This document shows positions 32,953-41,818 of a stretch of 64,000 bases of DNA, piece by piece. Position 1 is the first letter of the stretch. Every line of letters begins with the position of its first letter. The notes under the pieces are model-generated. The model was not told the DNA's origin. It did no database searches and saw nothing but the letters and a program-made list of their open reading frames with translations. The DNA is from CAZVYN01 sp964631125 (GTDB lineage: Bacteria > Eisenbacteria > RBG-16-71-46 > CAIMUX01): NCBI GenBank assembly GCA_964631125.1, contig CAZVYN010000013.1, positions 4,588 to 68,587 on the forward strand. The letters are read 5' to 3'. The position numbers were made by a program, and so were the translations under genes.

Positions 32953-34050
32953 TCACTCGATCCCTGGAACGAACTCGGTATCCGGCGCGCCGACGATGAG
33001 GGCGGCGCGAGCGCCTCCATCGGCGCTCAGCGGGAGCCAGGCGCGAACGGAAGGCGCCCGACCGATTCCGAATGCGCCGAGCGCACGCGCCACCGCCAGG
33101 CCGCCGACGGCCGCGCCGGTTTCGCCGACACAGTCGGCCAGGAACCACTGGTGCCTCAGGCCACCGAAGAGCGTGTGCAGACGCGTCAGCACGTAGCTCC
33201 ACTCCAGCGCGAGGTAACGCTCCCCGTTCATGTCGCTCACGACCCAAGGCGGCGAGGGAACGGCGCCCAACCGCGCGGCGGCCTCGCGGATGGCCGCACC
33301 AAGTCCCGTTCCGATGCAGGCTCTTTCGGAAGAGACCGTCGCCGTCTCGACCGCGAAGCCCATCGCTTCGATCGTCGCCAGCGGCGTCCTTCCCCGCCGT
33401 TCGGCGGTGCGCGGCGGCTCGAGCACGAGCACGGTCGCAGCCTCTCCCGCGATGACCCCTTCGGGCGCGCGGGAACATTTCAGCCGCGACCGTTCGTCCA
33501 TCCACTGCAACGACGCCGGATCCACGAACGAATCGCTCGCGACGACGAGAGCGGGCGCGCCGGTGGCGGCCTGCGCCTCCAGCGCGGATCGGATCGCCTC
33601 GGCGACTCCACAGTGTCCCGACCGCGAGATCGTCATCGCCTTCGGTCGCGGGAGCCCGGACCGTCGCACCAACTCGGCGGGGAATCGACTCTCCAGATCC
33701 GCGTCGGTCGGCCGTCCGGTCTCCGGCAGCGCCAGATGAAGCGAGGCGCCTTCCAGGTCCTTGCGCGAGAGCGCCGCCGACTCGATCGCTTCGGTCAAGG
33801 CAGGGAAGGCGAGTTGGAGCAGTCGTTCCGTTCCGACCAAGAGCGGATCGAGATCGGTGACGGGCGCGATCATCGCGGGCTCCAGTTCGCCGTTCTCCTC
33901 GTCCCACGGCGCGCAGAGCCAGCGCTTCGTCGGTTCGTAACGCAGGAGGCCTGCGCGGAATGAGGCAAGCGACTGCTGCGTGTTGCCCCCGATCGAAGTC
34001 GAAAGACCGAGACCTGAGATCCAGGCCGGCGATTGGCGCGGGAGGGCCAT
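32953..34050 (-). CDS. Thiolase/ketosynthase-fold protein of the VgrG delivery module, catalytically incomplete
   Basis: A 365-residue protein resembling the 3-oxoacyl-ACP synthase relatives that accompany VgrG/DUF2169/DUF4150 genes. The nucleophile-type Cys147 is present in SRSGHCGVAEAI. The two other catalytic residues of ketosynthases are missing: where a His is expected after the VVSD strand it reads VVSDMNGERYLALEW, and the second His position reads CVGETGAAVGG. It therefore should not perform Claisen condensation; a structural or acyl-binding job in cargo loading is more likely. Its ATG shares one base with the DUF2169 stop. Confidence 0.72.
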   Translation of the reverse strand: MALPRQSPAWISGLGLSTSIGGNTQQSLASFRAGLLRYEPTKRWLCAPWDEENGELEPAMIAPVTDLDPLLVGTERLLQLAFPALTEAIESAALSRKDLEGASLHLALPETGRPTDADLESRFPAELVRRSGLPRPKAMTISRSGHCGVAEAIRSALEAQAATGAPALVVASDSFVDPASLQWMDERSRLKCSRAPEGVIAGEAATVLVLEPPRTAERRGRTPLATIEAMGFAVETATVSSERACIGTGLGAAIREAAARLGAVPSPPWVVSDMNGERYLALEWSYVLTRLHTLFGGLRHQWFLADCVGETGAAVGGLAVARALGAFGIGRAPSVRAWLPLSADGGARAALIVGAPDTEFVPGIE

Positions 34051-35054
34051 CAGCTCTCCTTCACCCGCACCGCCTTGAGCGATCGGAGGTGGTTGTGGAT
34101 GCGGAATCGGGCGCGATGGGTCAGCGAGACCCGATCGGCATCGGGTTCGAGCACGACGGTATCCAAGACCGACTCCAACGGCAGCCAGTCGCCCTTCCAG
34201 TGCGCCTCGATCACGGGGCGCGCGGTCGGCAGTAAGAAACTCCAGGCCCCTCGGCGGTGCACGCCGCTCGTCTGCACCGGCTCTCCGCCTCGCAGGTGCG
34301 GAATCGCCTGCAATGCTTCGGGCGCCCCGTTGAAGTACCGCTCGTCGAAGTCCTCGGGCAAGAGCGGGAGCCGGTCCGCTTGCCACTTCGCGTCGTAGGT
34401 GCCGGCGTGAGTCCGGCGCGGGAGCCAGTGCCTCCCGACGAATCCGAAGCCGACCGGCGTCGCGTTCTGGCCCGGCTTGCTGATTCGCTTCTTCGGCGCC
34501 TCGATGTTCGGGAGCGCGAGCCCGTCGACGAACGACGACCGTTGCTTGCGCACGTAACCAGCGCCGATCGGATTGCGCTCCTCGGCGCCCAGCCACCCCT
34601 GGCCGTCCTTGTCCGGCTGCGCGCCTCCGAAACTGCGTTCGTAGACGAGCGGGATCTTCTCGAACGGTTCCGGCCCCGAGATGTGTGCGAGCCCGAGCGA
34701 GATCTTCCATTTGCGATCGCCGCTCACGATCGCGCTCTGGGCGACCGGGCCGACACGCACCTGCACCTTGCTCTCCTTCGCTTTCCCGTCGGGGGCGTAG
34801 GCGTGTCCGAGGAGCACGACATCGGTGGCCGGTTTCCAGAGCGCGAGGTCGCTCTCGTAGGACAGGCTCGACTCGCCCGGCTTCCCGTAATACTCGTCGG
34901 CTTGCGTGATCGGCGACGGCTCTTCCAGTGGAGCGGTCGACCCGCCATCGACGCGCCAGCTCCCCTTCCAGATCACGACGAGCGTCTCGTGTCCGTCCCG
35001 ATCTGGGAGGATCAAGAGCTGCGCCGGGAAGCGGGTGTCGTTGATGAGTTCCAT
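34050..35054 (-). CDS. DUF2169 protein, T6SS cargo adaptor
   Basis: A 334-residue protein with the DUF2169 pattern: LINDTRFPAQLLILPDRDG at the N-terminus, then WKPATDVVLLGHAYAPDGK, FEKIPLVYERSFGGA and ERNPIGAGY, and a C-terminal part containing PTGFG-like TPVGFGFVGRHWLPR. DUF2169 proteins act as adaptors that help load PAAR-containing effectors on VgrG. It is followed at once by the ketosynthase-fold gene and preceded by the DUF6484 gene, the usual order. The ATG at 35052-35054 is the only reasonable start. Confidence 0.88.
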   Translation of the reverse strand: MELINDTRFPAQLLILPDRDGHETLVVIWKGSWRVDGGSTAPLEEPSPITQADEYYGKPGESSLSYESDLALWKPATDVVLLGHAYAPDGKAKESKVQVRVGPVAQSAIVSGDRKWKISLGLAHISGPEPFEKIPLVYERSFGGAQPDKDGQGWLGAEERNPIGAGYVRKQRSSFVDGLALPNIEAPKKRISKPGQNATPVGFGFVGRHWLPRRTHAGTYDAKWQADRLPLLPEDFDERYFNGAPEALQAIPHLRGGEPVQTSGVHRRGAWSFLLPTARPVIEAHWKGDWLPLESVLDTVVLEPDADRVSLTHRARFRIHNHLRSLKAVRVKES

Positions 35055-35075
35055 GGTCGATCGAGCGTCAGCGAA

Positions 35076-35537
35076 TCAGTTGATCCGGACGGCGGCGCCG
35101 CGGATCCGGTTCAGGCGTTGGGCGTCACTGACGATCTGCACGCCGCGGAGCACGAGCTTTCCATCCGCGGTCAAAGTGACCGAGGCCTCGCCGCACTCCA
35201 GCACGACCTCGCGCGTCCCCTGGAGGAGGATCCGCTCGCCGTCGATCCTCACGGTGCGCGCTGGCGCCACCCGTTCCTCCGGCGTTTCCTCCACCCAGCC
35301 GACGATGAGGGGCCGATCGGCATGTCCGCTTTCGAAGAGGAGGACCACGTGTCGACCGATCGCGCCCTCGAGCACGCCGTTGGGCGGAGGCGCCGCCAGC
35401 ACCGCGAGTCGGGGGCCGCTCGGCGCCGAGGGATAATCCACCCACGGCTCGCCGCCGCCGCCGACCGCGACCAGTCGCCCGATCTCGGCGCCCGCGGCGC
35501 GAACGCCGCCGGCTGGAGTCTCTGTTCGAGTTCGCAT
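35076..35537 (-). CDS. DUF6484-like T6SS accessory protein
   Basis: A 153-residue protein, ATG at 35535-35537 with GAGAGGA about ten bases upstream. Features: GRLVAVGGGGEPWVDYP near residue 22, VLAAPPPNGVLEGAIGRHVVLL, FESGHADRPLIVGWVEE, and a C-terminal ECGEASVTLTADGKLVLRG. The last segment resembles the gp5-type beta repeats of VgrG. It is found in T6SS modules between TIGR02270-like HEAT proteins and DUF2169 adaptors, as here. No export signal; function unknown. Confidence 0.75.
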   Translation of the reverse strand: MRTRTETPAGGVRAAGAEIGRLVAVGGGGEPWVDYPSAPSGPRLAVLAAPPPNGVLEGAIGRHVVLLFESGHADRPLIVGWVEETPEERVAPARTVRIDGERILLQGTREVVLECGEASVTLTADGKLVLRGVQIVSDAQRLNRIRGAAVRIN

Positions 35538-35557
35538 GTTGTCGGTCCTCTCTTCTC

Positions 35558-36802
35558 TCAACTCCGGGGGAGTTTTCCGCGCGAAGCTTCGGCCACCTGT
35601 CGGATCAGACTCGGGAAGGCTCGACGCTGCTCGTCGGCCCAACCTCTCGTCTCGAACGGCCCAACGCCCGGCAGCGCGAGACGCGCCCGCAGGATCGCTG
35701 CTTCGCGCGTGGGCATCGGTGCGTCCTGCGCGTCTTCCAGGAGCTTCTCCCACGAGACGTTCCGCGCAGCACGCTTCCCCGGTTCGCTCGCCCACCACCG
35801 CTCGACCTTCTCGGGATCCGGCCACGCGAACTCTTCGTCCGGGTCCAGGTCCTCCAGTTCCGACTTGGCGGCGTCGTCGGGCGAGAGCGTGAGCCCCTCC
35901 TCGACGAGGTCGATCCCGAGGAGCACCTCGAGCGCGTGTCCGGCCGCCCGGCTCTGCGCTTTCTCTCGAATCGCGCGCACGATCTGATCGGCCGCTCCCG
36001 TGTCTCCGCTATGAGCGATGGAGAGAAGCGCCGCCCGGCGTGTCTCCGGCCGGTCAGCGGCGACCGCCAGTACTGCGCGCGCGTCGGGCGCTGCGGCGAG
36101 CGCGTGCCAGGCGAGCGCGCGGGGCGCCCTCGGATCGTCGGCGCCCGCCAGCCTCGTCCCGGCCGGGTGGGCTTCTGGCATGTGCGCGAGCAGAGCCGCG
36201 CGGTGCGCCGCCGACGCGACAGCCGGGTCTTCGTGCGAAAGGGCGCGCGCGATCTCACGCTCCGCGTTTCGCGGCAAGATCCGCGAGGCGATCTCGAGTC
36301 CCGCGCGCAGCACCTGAGGAAGATCGCTCCGCAGATACTCCGGCAGCTCCGCGACCTCACGCGTGTCGCCTCGGAAGACGAGCGCGTCCACGGCCGCAGC
36401 GCGGACGCCGATTTCCGGGTGCTTCGCGAGCTGCTCCAGCGTGTCTTTCGTGCGCGGCCCGCGCGCCAAACGCAGGCCCCGACGGTGTCCGCGGGCGCCC
36501 TTCGAGGATGCGAGCGCGTCTCCGAGCGCTCCGAGCGATTCAGCCGAGGGCGACGCAACCGCGGCGAAGCTCGCGACGAACGACTCTCCATCGATCTTCG
36601 AACCGAGACCGGACCGCGCTACTTCCCACCCAGCCGAGTCGGCCACGGTGAGTCCATCGAGATGCGCCAGGAGACGTTCCTCCAGCGAAGCCATCGAGTC
36701 CAGCCGCCGCGCGTACGAATCGAACGCGAGTTCTCGGAGGCGGAAGAGGAACGCCGCTTCTTCGAAGTGTTCCTCCAAGATGTCCCGACGGAACGGGCGC
36801 AC
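35558..36802 (-). CDS. HEAT-repeat protein of the TIGR02270 type, T6SS module
   Basis: A 414-residue protein made mainly of alpha-helical HEAT-like repeats (HPEIGVRAAAVDALVF, DPAVASAAHRAALLAHM, RPETRRAALLSIAHS). The N-terminus FRRDILEEHFEEAAFLFRLR is typical of TIGR02270 proteins, which travel with vgrG, and the C-terminal part holds WASEPGKRAARNVSWEKLLE. It follows vgrG after three bases. A scaffold or chaperone role for VgrG-linked cargo is likely from context. Confidence 0.82.
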   Translation of the reverse strand: MRPFRRDILEEHFEEAAFLFRLRELAFDSYARRLDSMASLEERLLAHLDGLTVADSAGWEVARSGLGSKIDGESFVASFAAVASPSAESLGALGDALASSKGARGHRRGLRLARGPRTKDTLEQLAKHPEIGVRAAAVDALVFRGDTREVAELPEYLRSDLPQVLRAGLEIASRILPRNAEREIARALSHEDPAVASAAHRAALLAHMPEAHPAGTRLAGADDPRAPRALAWHALAAAPDARAVLAVAADRPETRRAALLSIAHSGDTGAADQIVRAIREKAQSRAAGHALEVLLGIDLVEEGLTLSPDDAAKSELEDLDPDEEFAWPDPEKVERWWASEPGKRAARNVSWEKLLEDAQDAPMPTREAAILRARLALPGVGPFETRGWADEQRRAFPSLIRQVAEASRGKLPRS

Positions 36803-36805
36803 GGC

Positions 36806-39031
36806 TCAGTCGATCCCCGTCTTCGGCGCCTTGATCGTGATCCCGCTGGACCCGTCGAACTTGATGTCCTTGCCCTTGATCGTGATCGTGCCGTCTCTCT
36901 TCATCTCGATGGAGGCTTCGCCCGTCTTGATCAAAACCGACTCTTCGGCCTCCATCGCGATTTTCTTGGCCTTGATCGTCAGGCCGTCGGCGGTCTCCCA
37001 GGTCGAGGCGCCGCTGACGTTGAGGCCGTAGGCGCCGCCGACTTCGACCGTCCGATCGCCGCTGACGGAGACCGAGCTCGCCCCCGAGATGGTGAGGCTA
37101 TCGGCGCCGGAGACAGTTCGGGTGCTTGCCCCGGAGACTTCCGAATCGTGAGCCGCGCCGACTTTCTCCGAGAGCGCGGCCCCCACCTCGATCGCAACGG
37201 CGCCTCCGACCACGAGCGAATGCGAAGCGCCCACTCGGATGCTGGAGACGGCGCCGACCGACTCGATCCGACTCCCACCCACGTCGATCGAGAGGTTTCC
37301 TCCGACCTTCAGTTCCTGATTCGCGACCACCTTCAGCGTGTCGTTGTTGCCCACCGTGCCGCTCTGGTCGTTCATCACCTCGAAGGTCTGGTCGTTCTCC
37401 ACGGTCAAGACTCGATCATGTTTGACCGTATGCGTTTCGTCATGCCCCACGGTGACCGTCCGGTCCGCCTCGACGATCGTGTCCATGTTCAGCTGCGCAT
37501 GTACATAGACCTGCTCGGCCCCCTTCGCATCCTCGAAGCGGATCTCGTTCGAACCGCCGCCGCCCGGCGTGCTGCAGCTCTTGATCGTGCTCTTGGTCTT
37601 CTCGTCCGGGAGCGTGTACGGCGTCGCGTTCGATCCGTTGTAGACCGCGCCGGTGCAGATCGGGTGATCGGGGTCGCCTTCGAGGAACTCGATGATGACC
37701 TCTTGGCCGATGCGCGGAATCCAGACCGCGCCCCAGCCGGCGCCGGCCCAGTTCTGTCGCACGGGGACCCAACAGGAGGAGGTGGCGTCGTCCGCGCCGT
37801 GGTGATCCCAATGGAAGAGGACCTTGATGCGGCCGAACTCGTCGGTCCAGATCTCTTCGCCCGCCGGTCCGGTCACGCGCGCCGTCTGCGGACCGTCGAC
37901 GCGCGCGAGCGGGGTGACGCGTGCGGGGCGGAAGAGGACGTCGGAGGGGATGCACTCGAAGCGATTGCCGTAGGGCGGTTCCTCCTCCTCGGAGTTCCCC
38001 GCCTCTTCGCCCTCCGGCTTCTGGTGGCCCCAATGCTCCACGCGCACGAAGGTGTACTCGCGATTGGCGTCATCCCGCGGGAATTGGTCCAGGGTGAAGC
38101 GCGAACCGGCAACGAAGCGTCGACAATCCGACTCTCCGCGTCCGAGAGCCCTCAGGGAGGTGAGCGAGCCGATCTGCGCAGCCGCGAGATGCGCGCCGGT
38201 CGAGTCCGCGTCGACGAACTTCCCGGGATAGTCGTATTGGATCAACTTCTGCTCGGCCGGCAGAGCCGACATGCCGACGGTTCCCCTGAGCCGCGAACTG
38301 GGCCGTCTGAAATCGTGCGCGAGCAGATGCACGATCGTCGGCCGCACGCTCCGCCCGAAACGGAAGGCGTAGACCGCCTCGCTCTCTTCCACCAGCGCCG
38401 TCTTCTCGCGGAACGGCAACGTCGGCTCCCCTTCGATCGCCGCCGTGGCGTTGATCTGGTCGCAGGCGTAGAAGAGGTCCTTCGCTTCGCCGTGCTTGAA
38501 GTAGAAGCAGATCCCTTCCTCTTCCATCAGCCGCAACGCGAAGTCGAGATCGCTCTCGCGGTACTGCACGCAGTACTCGCGCGGTGTGTAGGTCTCCTGC
38601 AGGTCGAGGATGAAGTCCTCGTTCTCGACGAAGTCGGCCGCCTCGAAGAGCGCCTTCAAGATGACCGGAGTCGTCTTGTTGGGGTGGAAGATCTTGCAGT
38701 CGCGGCGCAGCCCGAGGGTCCAGAAGCGCGGGACGAGCTGGATCTCGTAGTGCTGCTGACTCGGCCCGTGGCCGACATGTTCGAAGCGCGCGATCAATCC
38801 GTGGACATTGCGGACCGAACCGTCGTCGGTCTTCCAAGAGAGCGTTCCCGTACAGCCCGCGACGTCGTCGATCACGATGTCGTCGACCGAACTGATGAGA
38901 CGGATGGTGTACGAAAAGAGGTCGGACATCGCTTCGACGCCGTGGAATTCGCGCACCTGCCAGTCGGCCGGCCCGAATCCGCCCCCCACGAAGAAGAGGT
39001 CCGCCTCGCTTCCGCCGCGGATCAACGCCAT
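36806..39031 (-). CDS. vgrG: VgrG spike protein (TssI)
   Basis: A 741-residue protein. Residues 1-380 are the gp27-like head with FHGVEAMSDLFSYTIRLIS, YCVQYRESDLDFALRLMEEE and ICFYFKH. The gp5-like OB fold follows near 385-460 (GEEIWTDEFGRIKVLFHWD, SCWVPVRQNWAG, WIPRIGQEVIIEFLEGDPD). From about 515 to 690 there is a long run of short beta repeats of the VGxx or VSGxx type that form the needle. It ends without an extra effector domain, so the toxin must be carried by a PAAR-linked protein. It lies four bases from clpV's end and is followed by the delivery module. Confidence 0.95.
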   Translation of the reverse strand: MALIRGGSEADLFFVGGGFGPADWQVREFHGVEAMSDLFSYTIRLISSVDDIVIDDVAGCTGTLSWKTDDGSVRNVHGLIARFEHVGHGPSQQHYEIQLVPRFWTLGLRRDCKIFHPNKTTPVILKALFEAADFVENEDFILDLQETYTPREYCVQYRESDLDFALRLMEEEGICFYFKHGEAKDLFYACDQINATAAIEGEPTLPFREKTALVEESEAVYAFRFGRSVRPTIVHLLAHDFRRPSSRLRGTVGMSALPAEQKLIQYDYPGKFVDADSTGAHLAAAQIGSLTSLRALGRGESDCRRFVAGSRFTLDQFPRDDANREYTFVRVEHWGHQKPEGEEAGNSEEEEPPYGNRFECIPSDVLFRPARVTPLARVDGPQTARVTGPAGEEIWTDEFGRIKVLFHWDHHGADDATSSCWVPVRQNWAGAGWGAVWIPRIGQEVIIEFLEGDPDHPICTGAVYNGSNATPYTLPDEKTKSTIKSCSTPGGGGSNEIRFEDAKGAEQVYVHAQLNMDTIVEADRTVTVGHDETHTVKHDRVLTVENDQTFEVMNDQSGTVGNNDTLKVVANQELKVGGNLSIDVGGSRIESVGAVSSIRVGASHSLVVGGAVAIEVGAALSEKVGAAHDSEVSGASTRTVSGADSLTISGASSVSVSGDRTVEVGGAYGLNVSGASTWETADGLTIKAKKIAMEAEESVLIKTGEASIEMKRDGTITIKGKDIKFDGSSGITIKAPKTGID

Positions 39032-39035
39032 GGCT

Positions 39036-41783
39036 TCACGCCTCCGGGAACTCGACGACGAAGGTGTCGTCGTCGGCCACGCTCAGACGCACCGACTCGG
39101 GCAGCGGCCCCTCGGTCATCTTCTCCAAGAGACTCGTGGAGAGGAGCGGCAAGAGACTCTGCGTGATGATGTGATCGATGTTGCGCGCCCCTGAATCGAC
39201 ATCGGTGCAGCGCGCCGCGATGGTGTCGACCGTCTTGGGGTCCAGATCGAAACGCATCTTGTGGCTGTCCTGCAGACGCGACGCGATGCCGTTCAGCTTC
39301 AGACGAACGATCGACTTGAGGTTCTCGCCGCGCAGCGGGAAGAACGGCACGATCTCCATGCGTGCGAGCAGCGCCGGCTTGAAGTGCTGTGAGAGCGCCG
39401 GCCGGATGGCGCTGACCAGCTCCTCGGTCGACGGCGGCACCGGCCCCGCCGCCATCGACATGATGACGTCGGTCGCCAGGTTACTGGTCAGGAACACGAT
39501 CGTGTTCTTGAAGTCGATGATGCGTCCCTCACCGTCGGCCAACATCCCCTTGTCGAAGACCTGGTAGAAGAGGTTCATCACGTCCTTGTCGGCCTTCTCG
39601 ACCTCATCGAGCAAGACGACGGAATAGGGCCGCTGCCGCACCGCCTCGGTCAGGACGCCCCCTTCGCCGTAGCCGACATAGCCCGGAGGCGAACCGACGA
39701 GTCGACTGACGGTGTGCTTCTCCTGGAACTCCGACATGTTGATCACGGTGACGAAGCGCTCGCCGCCGAACATGAGGTCAGCGACGGTCAGCGCCGTCTC
39801 GGTCTTGCCGACGCCGCTCGGTCCGACGAAGAGGAACGCGCCGATCGGCGTCTTCGGATTCTTGAGGCCTGCCTTGGCGGCGCGCAGGCCGCGGTCGACG
39901 GCGTCGAGCGCCTGGTCCTGGCCCTTGATGCGCTCGCCCATCCGCTCCTTGAAGTTCAGCGCCTGCGCGGCGTCGTCGCCGGCCATCTTGCCGACGGGGA
40001 TTCCGGTCCAACTCGCCACGACTTGGGCGACGACGCGGGCGTCGACCTCGACGGGGACGAGAGGGGAGTCTCCTTGGAGGTGACGGAGGGCGAGCATGAG
40101 GCGGTCGTGCTCCTGTTGTTGGGTGGCACGGGTTTCGGAAGTGAGTGCAGGGGTTGGGGGTGGTGAAACAGGAGTGGCGGACGGGGAGCTGGTCGTTTCG
40201 GGGGTGGGAGAGGAGTCAGCGGACCGAGTCCGCTGACTGCTGGGATCTAACTCACCTCTCAGGATCTGGATCTGCTCGGCGAGGACTTTTTCCTTCAGCC
40301 ACTTGTCGCCGATCTCGTGCTCGAGGTTGCGGAGTTTCTCTTCTTCGGCGGTGAGCTCGGCGCGGCGCTTCTCGTCGCGCCCCCCCTTCAACGTCTCCTC
40401 GCGATCGAGGGCGGTCCGCTCGCGTTCGATCGTGGCCAGGCGTCGCTCCACGTCATCGAGCGACTCCGGCTTCGTCGCCTGCGCGATCTTGACGCGCGCG
40501 GCGGCCGTATCGAGCAGGTCGACGGCCTTGTCGGGCAACTGGCGTCCGGCGATGTAGCGACTGGAGTAGCGGGCCGCCGCCTGTACCGCCTCTTCCAGGA
40601 TGCGGACCTGATGCGCGACCTCGTACTTGTCGCGCAGTCCGCGCATCATCTGCACTGCGATCTCTTCCGACGGCTCGTCCAGCTTGACGACCTGGAAGCG
40701 ACGCTCGAGTGCGGCGTCTTTCTCGAAGTACTTCTTGTACTCCGACCACGTCGTCGCGGCGATCGTGCGCAGTTCGCCGCGCGCCAACGCCGGCTTGAGC
40801 AAGTTGGCCGCGTCACTGGTGCCGGCCGAACCGCCGGCGCCGATCAAGGTGTGCGCCTCGTCGATGAAGGTGACGATCGGCTGCGTGGAGCCCTTCACCT
40901 CTTGGATGACCGACTTGAGCCGGTTCTCGAACTCCCCCTTCACGCCGGCGCCGGCCTGCAGGAGTCCCAAGTCGAGACTGAGCAGCCGCACGTTCTTCAG
41001 CAGATCCGGCACGTCGCCCGAGACGATGCGCAGCGCGAGCCCTTCGACCACGGCAGTCTTGCCGACCCCCGGCTCGCCGACGACGATCGGGTTGTTCTTC
41101 CGGCGTCGCGCCAGGATGTCGATCATCTGCCGGATCTCTTGATCGCGACCGAAGACCGGATCGATCTCGCCTTGGCGCGCCTTCTCGGTGAAGTCGATCA
41201 TGAAGCGACCGATGGCGGTCTCTTCGGCGGGACGTCCGTCGGAACGGGGCGCTCCGCCGCCGGCCGCGCCGCCGGTTGCGCTCGCCGCTTCGGCCGCAGC
41301 CGCCTCGGTCTCACGCGAATTCCCGACGATGCGATACAGCTCGCGCTTCAGCTCATCCTTGCGGATCGCCTCGAAGGCGGCGTCGAGATCGATCGAGAGA
41401 TACTTCTCCGGCTGCTGTGCGAGCGCGAGGAAGAGAGTGCCCGAGCGCACCTGCGTGTCGGCGTAGTCGACCGAGGCGAGCATCCAGGCATCTTGGATCC
41501 AGCCGACCACGCGCGGCGAGATGACCGGCCGCCCCGTATTGCCGCTCTTCATCTTCTCCAGGCCGTGCGAGAGACCGGCCAGCAGGCGTGAGGGATCGAT
41601 CTCGAAGTGACGCAGAATCGCCTGCACATCGCCGCGCGGATCCTCCACCATCGGAACCAGCAGATGCTCGACGGTCACCTCGTAGTGCGACCGCGAGACC
41701 GCCGCGCCCGCCGCATCCTCCAGCGACTTCGAGACGGTGCGGTTGAGCTTGCGGAAGAGCCCCTTGAGATCGACGTCCAACAT
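39036..41783 (-). CDS. clpV: ClpV AAA+ ATPase (TssH), sheath disassembly
   Basis: A 915-residue Hsp100-type ATPase that recycles contracted TssB/TssC sheath. N-domain: VSRSHYEVTVEHLLVPMVED near 28. First AAA domain: VVGEPGVGKTAVVEGLALR near 233; second: FVGPSGVGKTETALTVAD near 650, with TFIDEAHTL and VVLLDEVEKAD for the two Walker B motifs. Between them the coiled middle domain is interrupted near 511-549 by a Ser/Thr/Pro-rich insert (PTPETTSSPSATPVSPPPTP) that ClpV proteins normally lack, and the DNA for it contains an 11-bp perfect hairpin. Length is above the family's usual 850-890. tssG lies upstream. Confidence 0.95.
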   Translation of the reverse strand: MLDVDLKGLFRKLNRTVSKSLEDAAGAAVSRSHYEVTVEHLLVPMVEDPRGDVQAILRHFEIDPSRLLAGLSHGLEKMKSGNTGRPVISPRVVGWIQDAWMLASVDYADTQVRSGTLFLALAQQPEKYLSIDLDAAFEAIRKDELKRELYRIVGNSRETEAAAAEAASATGGAAGGGAPRSDGRPAEETAIGRFMIDFTEKARQGEIDPVFGRDQEIRQMIDILARRRKNNPIVVGEPGVGKTAVVEGLALRIVSGDVPDLLKNVRLLSLDLGLLQAGAGVKGEFENRLKSVIQEVKGSTQPIVTFIDEAHTLIGAGGSAGTSDAANLLKPALARGELRTIAATTWSEYKKYFEKDAALERRFQVVKLDEPSEEIAVQMMRGLRDKYEVAHQVRILEEAVQAAARYSSRYIAGRQLPDKAVDLLDTAAARVKIAQATKPESLDDVERRLATIERERTALDREETLKGGRDEKRRAELTAEEEKLRNLEHEIGDKWLKEKVLAEQIQILRGELDPSSQRTRSADSSPTPETTSSPSATPVSPPPTPALTSETRATQQQEHDRLMLALRHLQGDSPLVPVEVDARVVAQVVASWTGIPVGKMAGDDAAQALNFKERMGERIKGQDQALDAVDRGLRAAKAGLKNPKTPIGAFLFVGPSGVGKTETALTVADLMFGGERFVTVINMSEFQEKHTVSRLVGSPPGYVGYGEGGVLTEAVRQRPYSVVLLDEVEKADKDVMNLFYQVFDKGMLADGEGRIIDFKNTIVFLTSNLATDVIMSMAAGPVPPSTEELVSAIRPALSQHFKPALLARMEIVPFFPLRGENLKSIVRLKLNGIASRLQDSHKMRFDLDPKTVDTIAARCTDVDSGARNIDHIITQSLLPLLSTSLLEKMTEGPLPESVRLSVADDDTFVVEFPEA
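40214..40238. repeat. Hairpin inside clpV (11-bp arms, 3-base loop)
   Basis: Arms 40214-40224 and 40228-40238 are perfect complements. The site encodes part of the low-complexity insert between the two ATPase domains of ClpV (residues about 516-523). Confidence 0.8.
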
Positions 41784-41818
41784 GGCTCACGCCTTCCTTT
41801 CGTTCGTCCGTTCCAGGC

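Noticed and set aside
35936..39166. Open + strand frame of over 1000 codons opposite the HEAT and vgrG genes
   Set aside because: It runs antisense through two well-supported T6SS genes, has Arg/Asp/Val-rich filler composition and no domain; long antisense frames are expected in GC-rich DNA.
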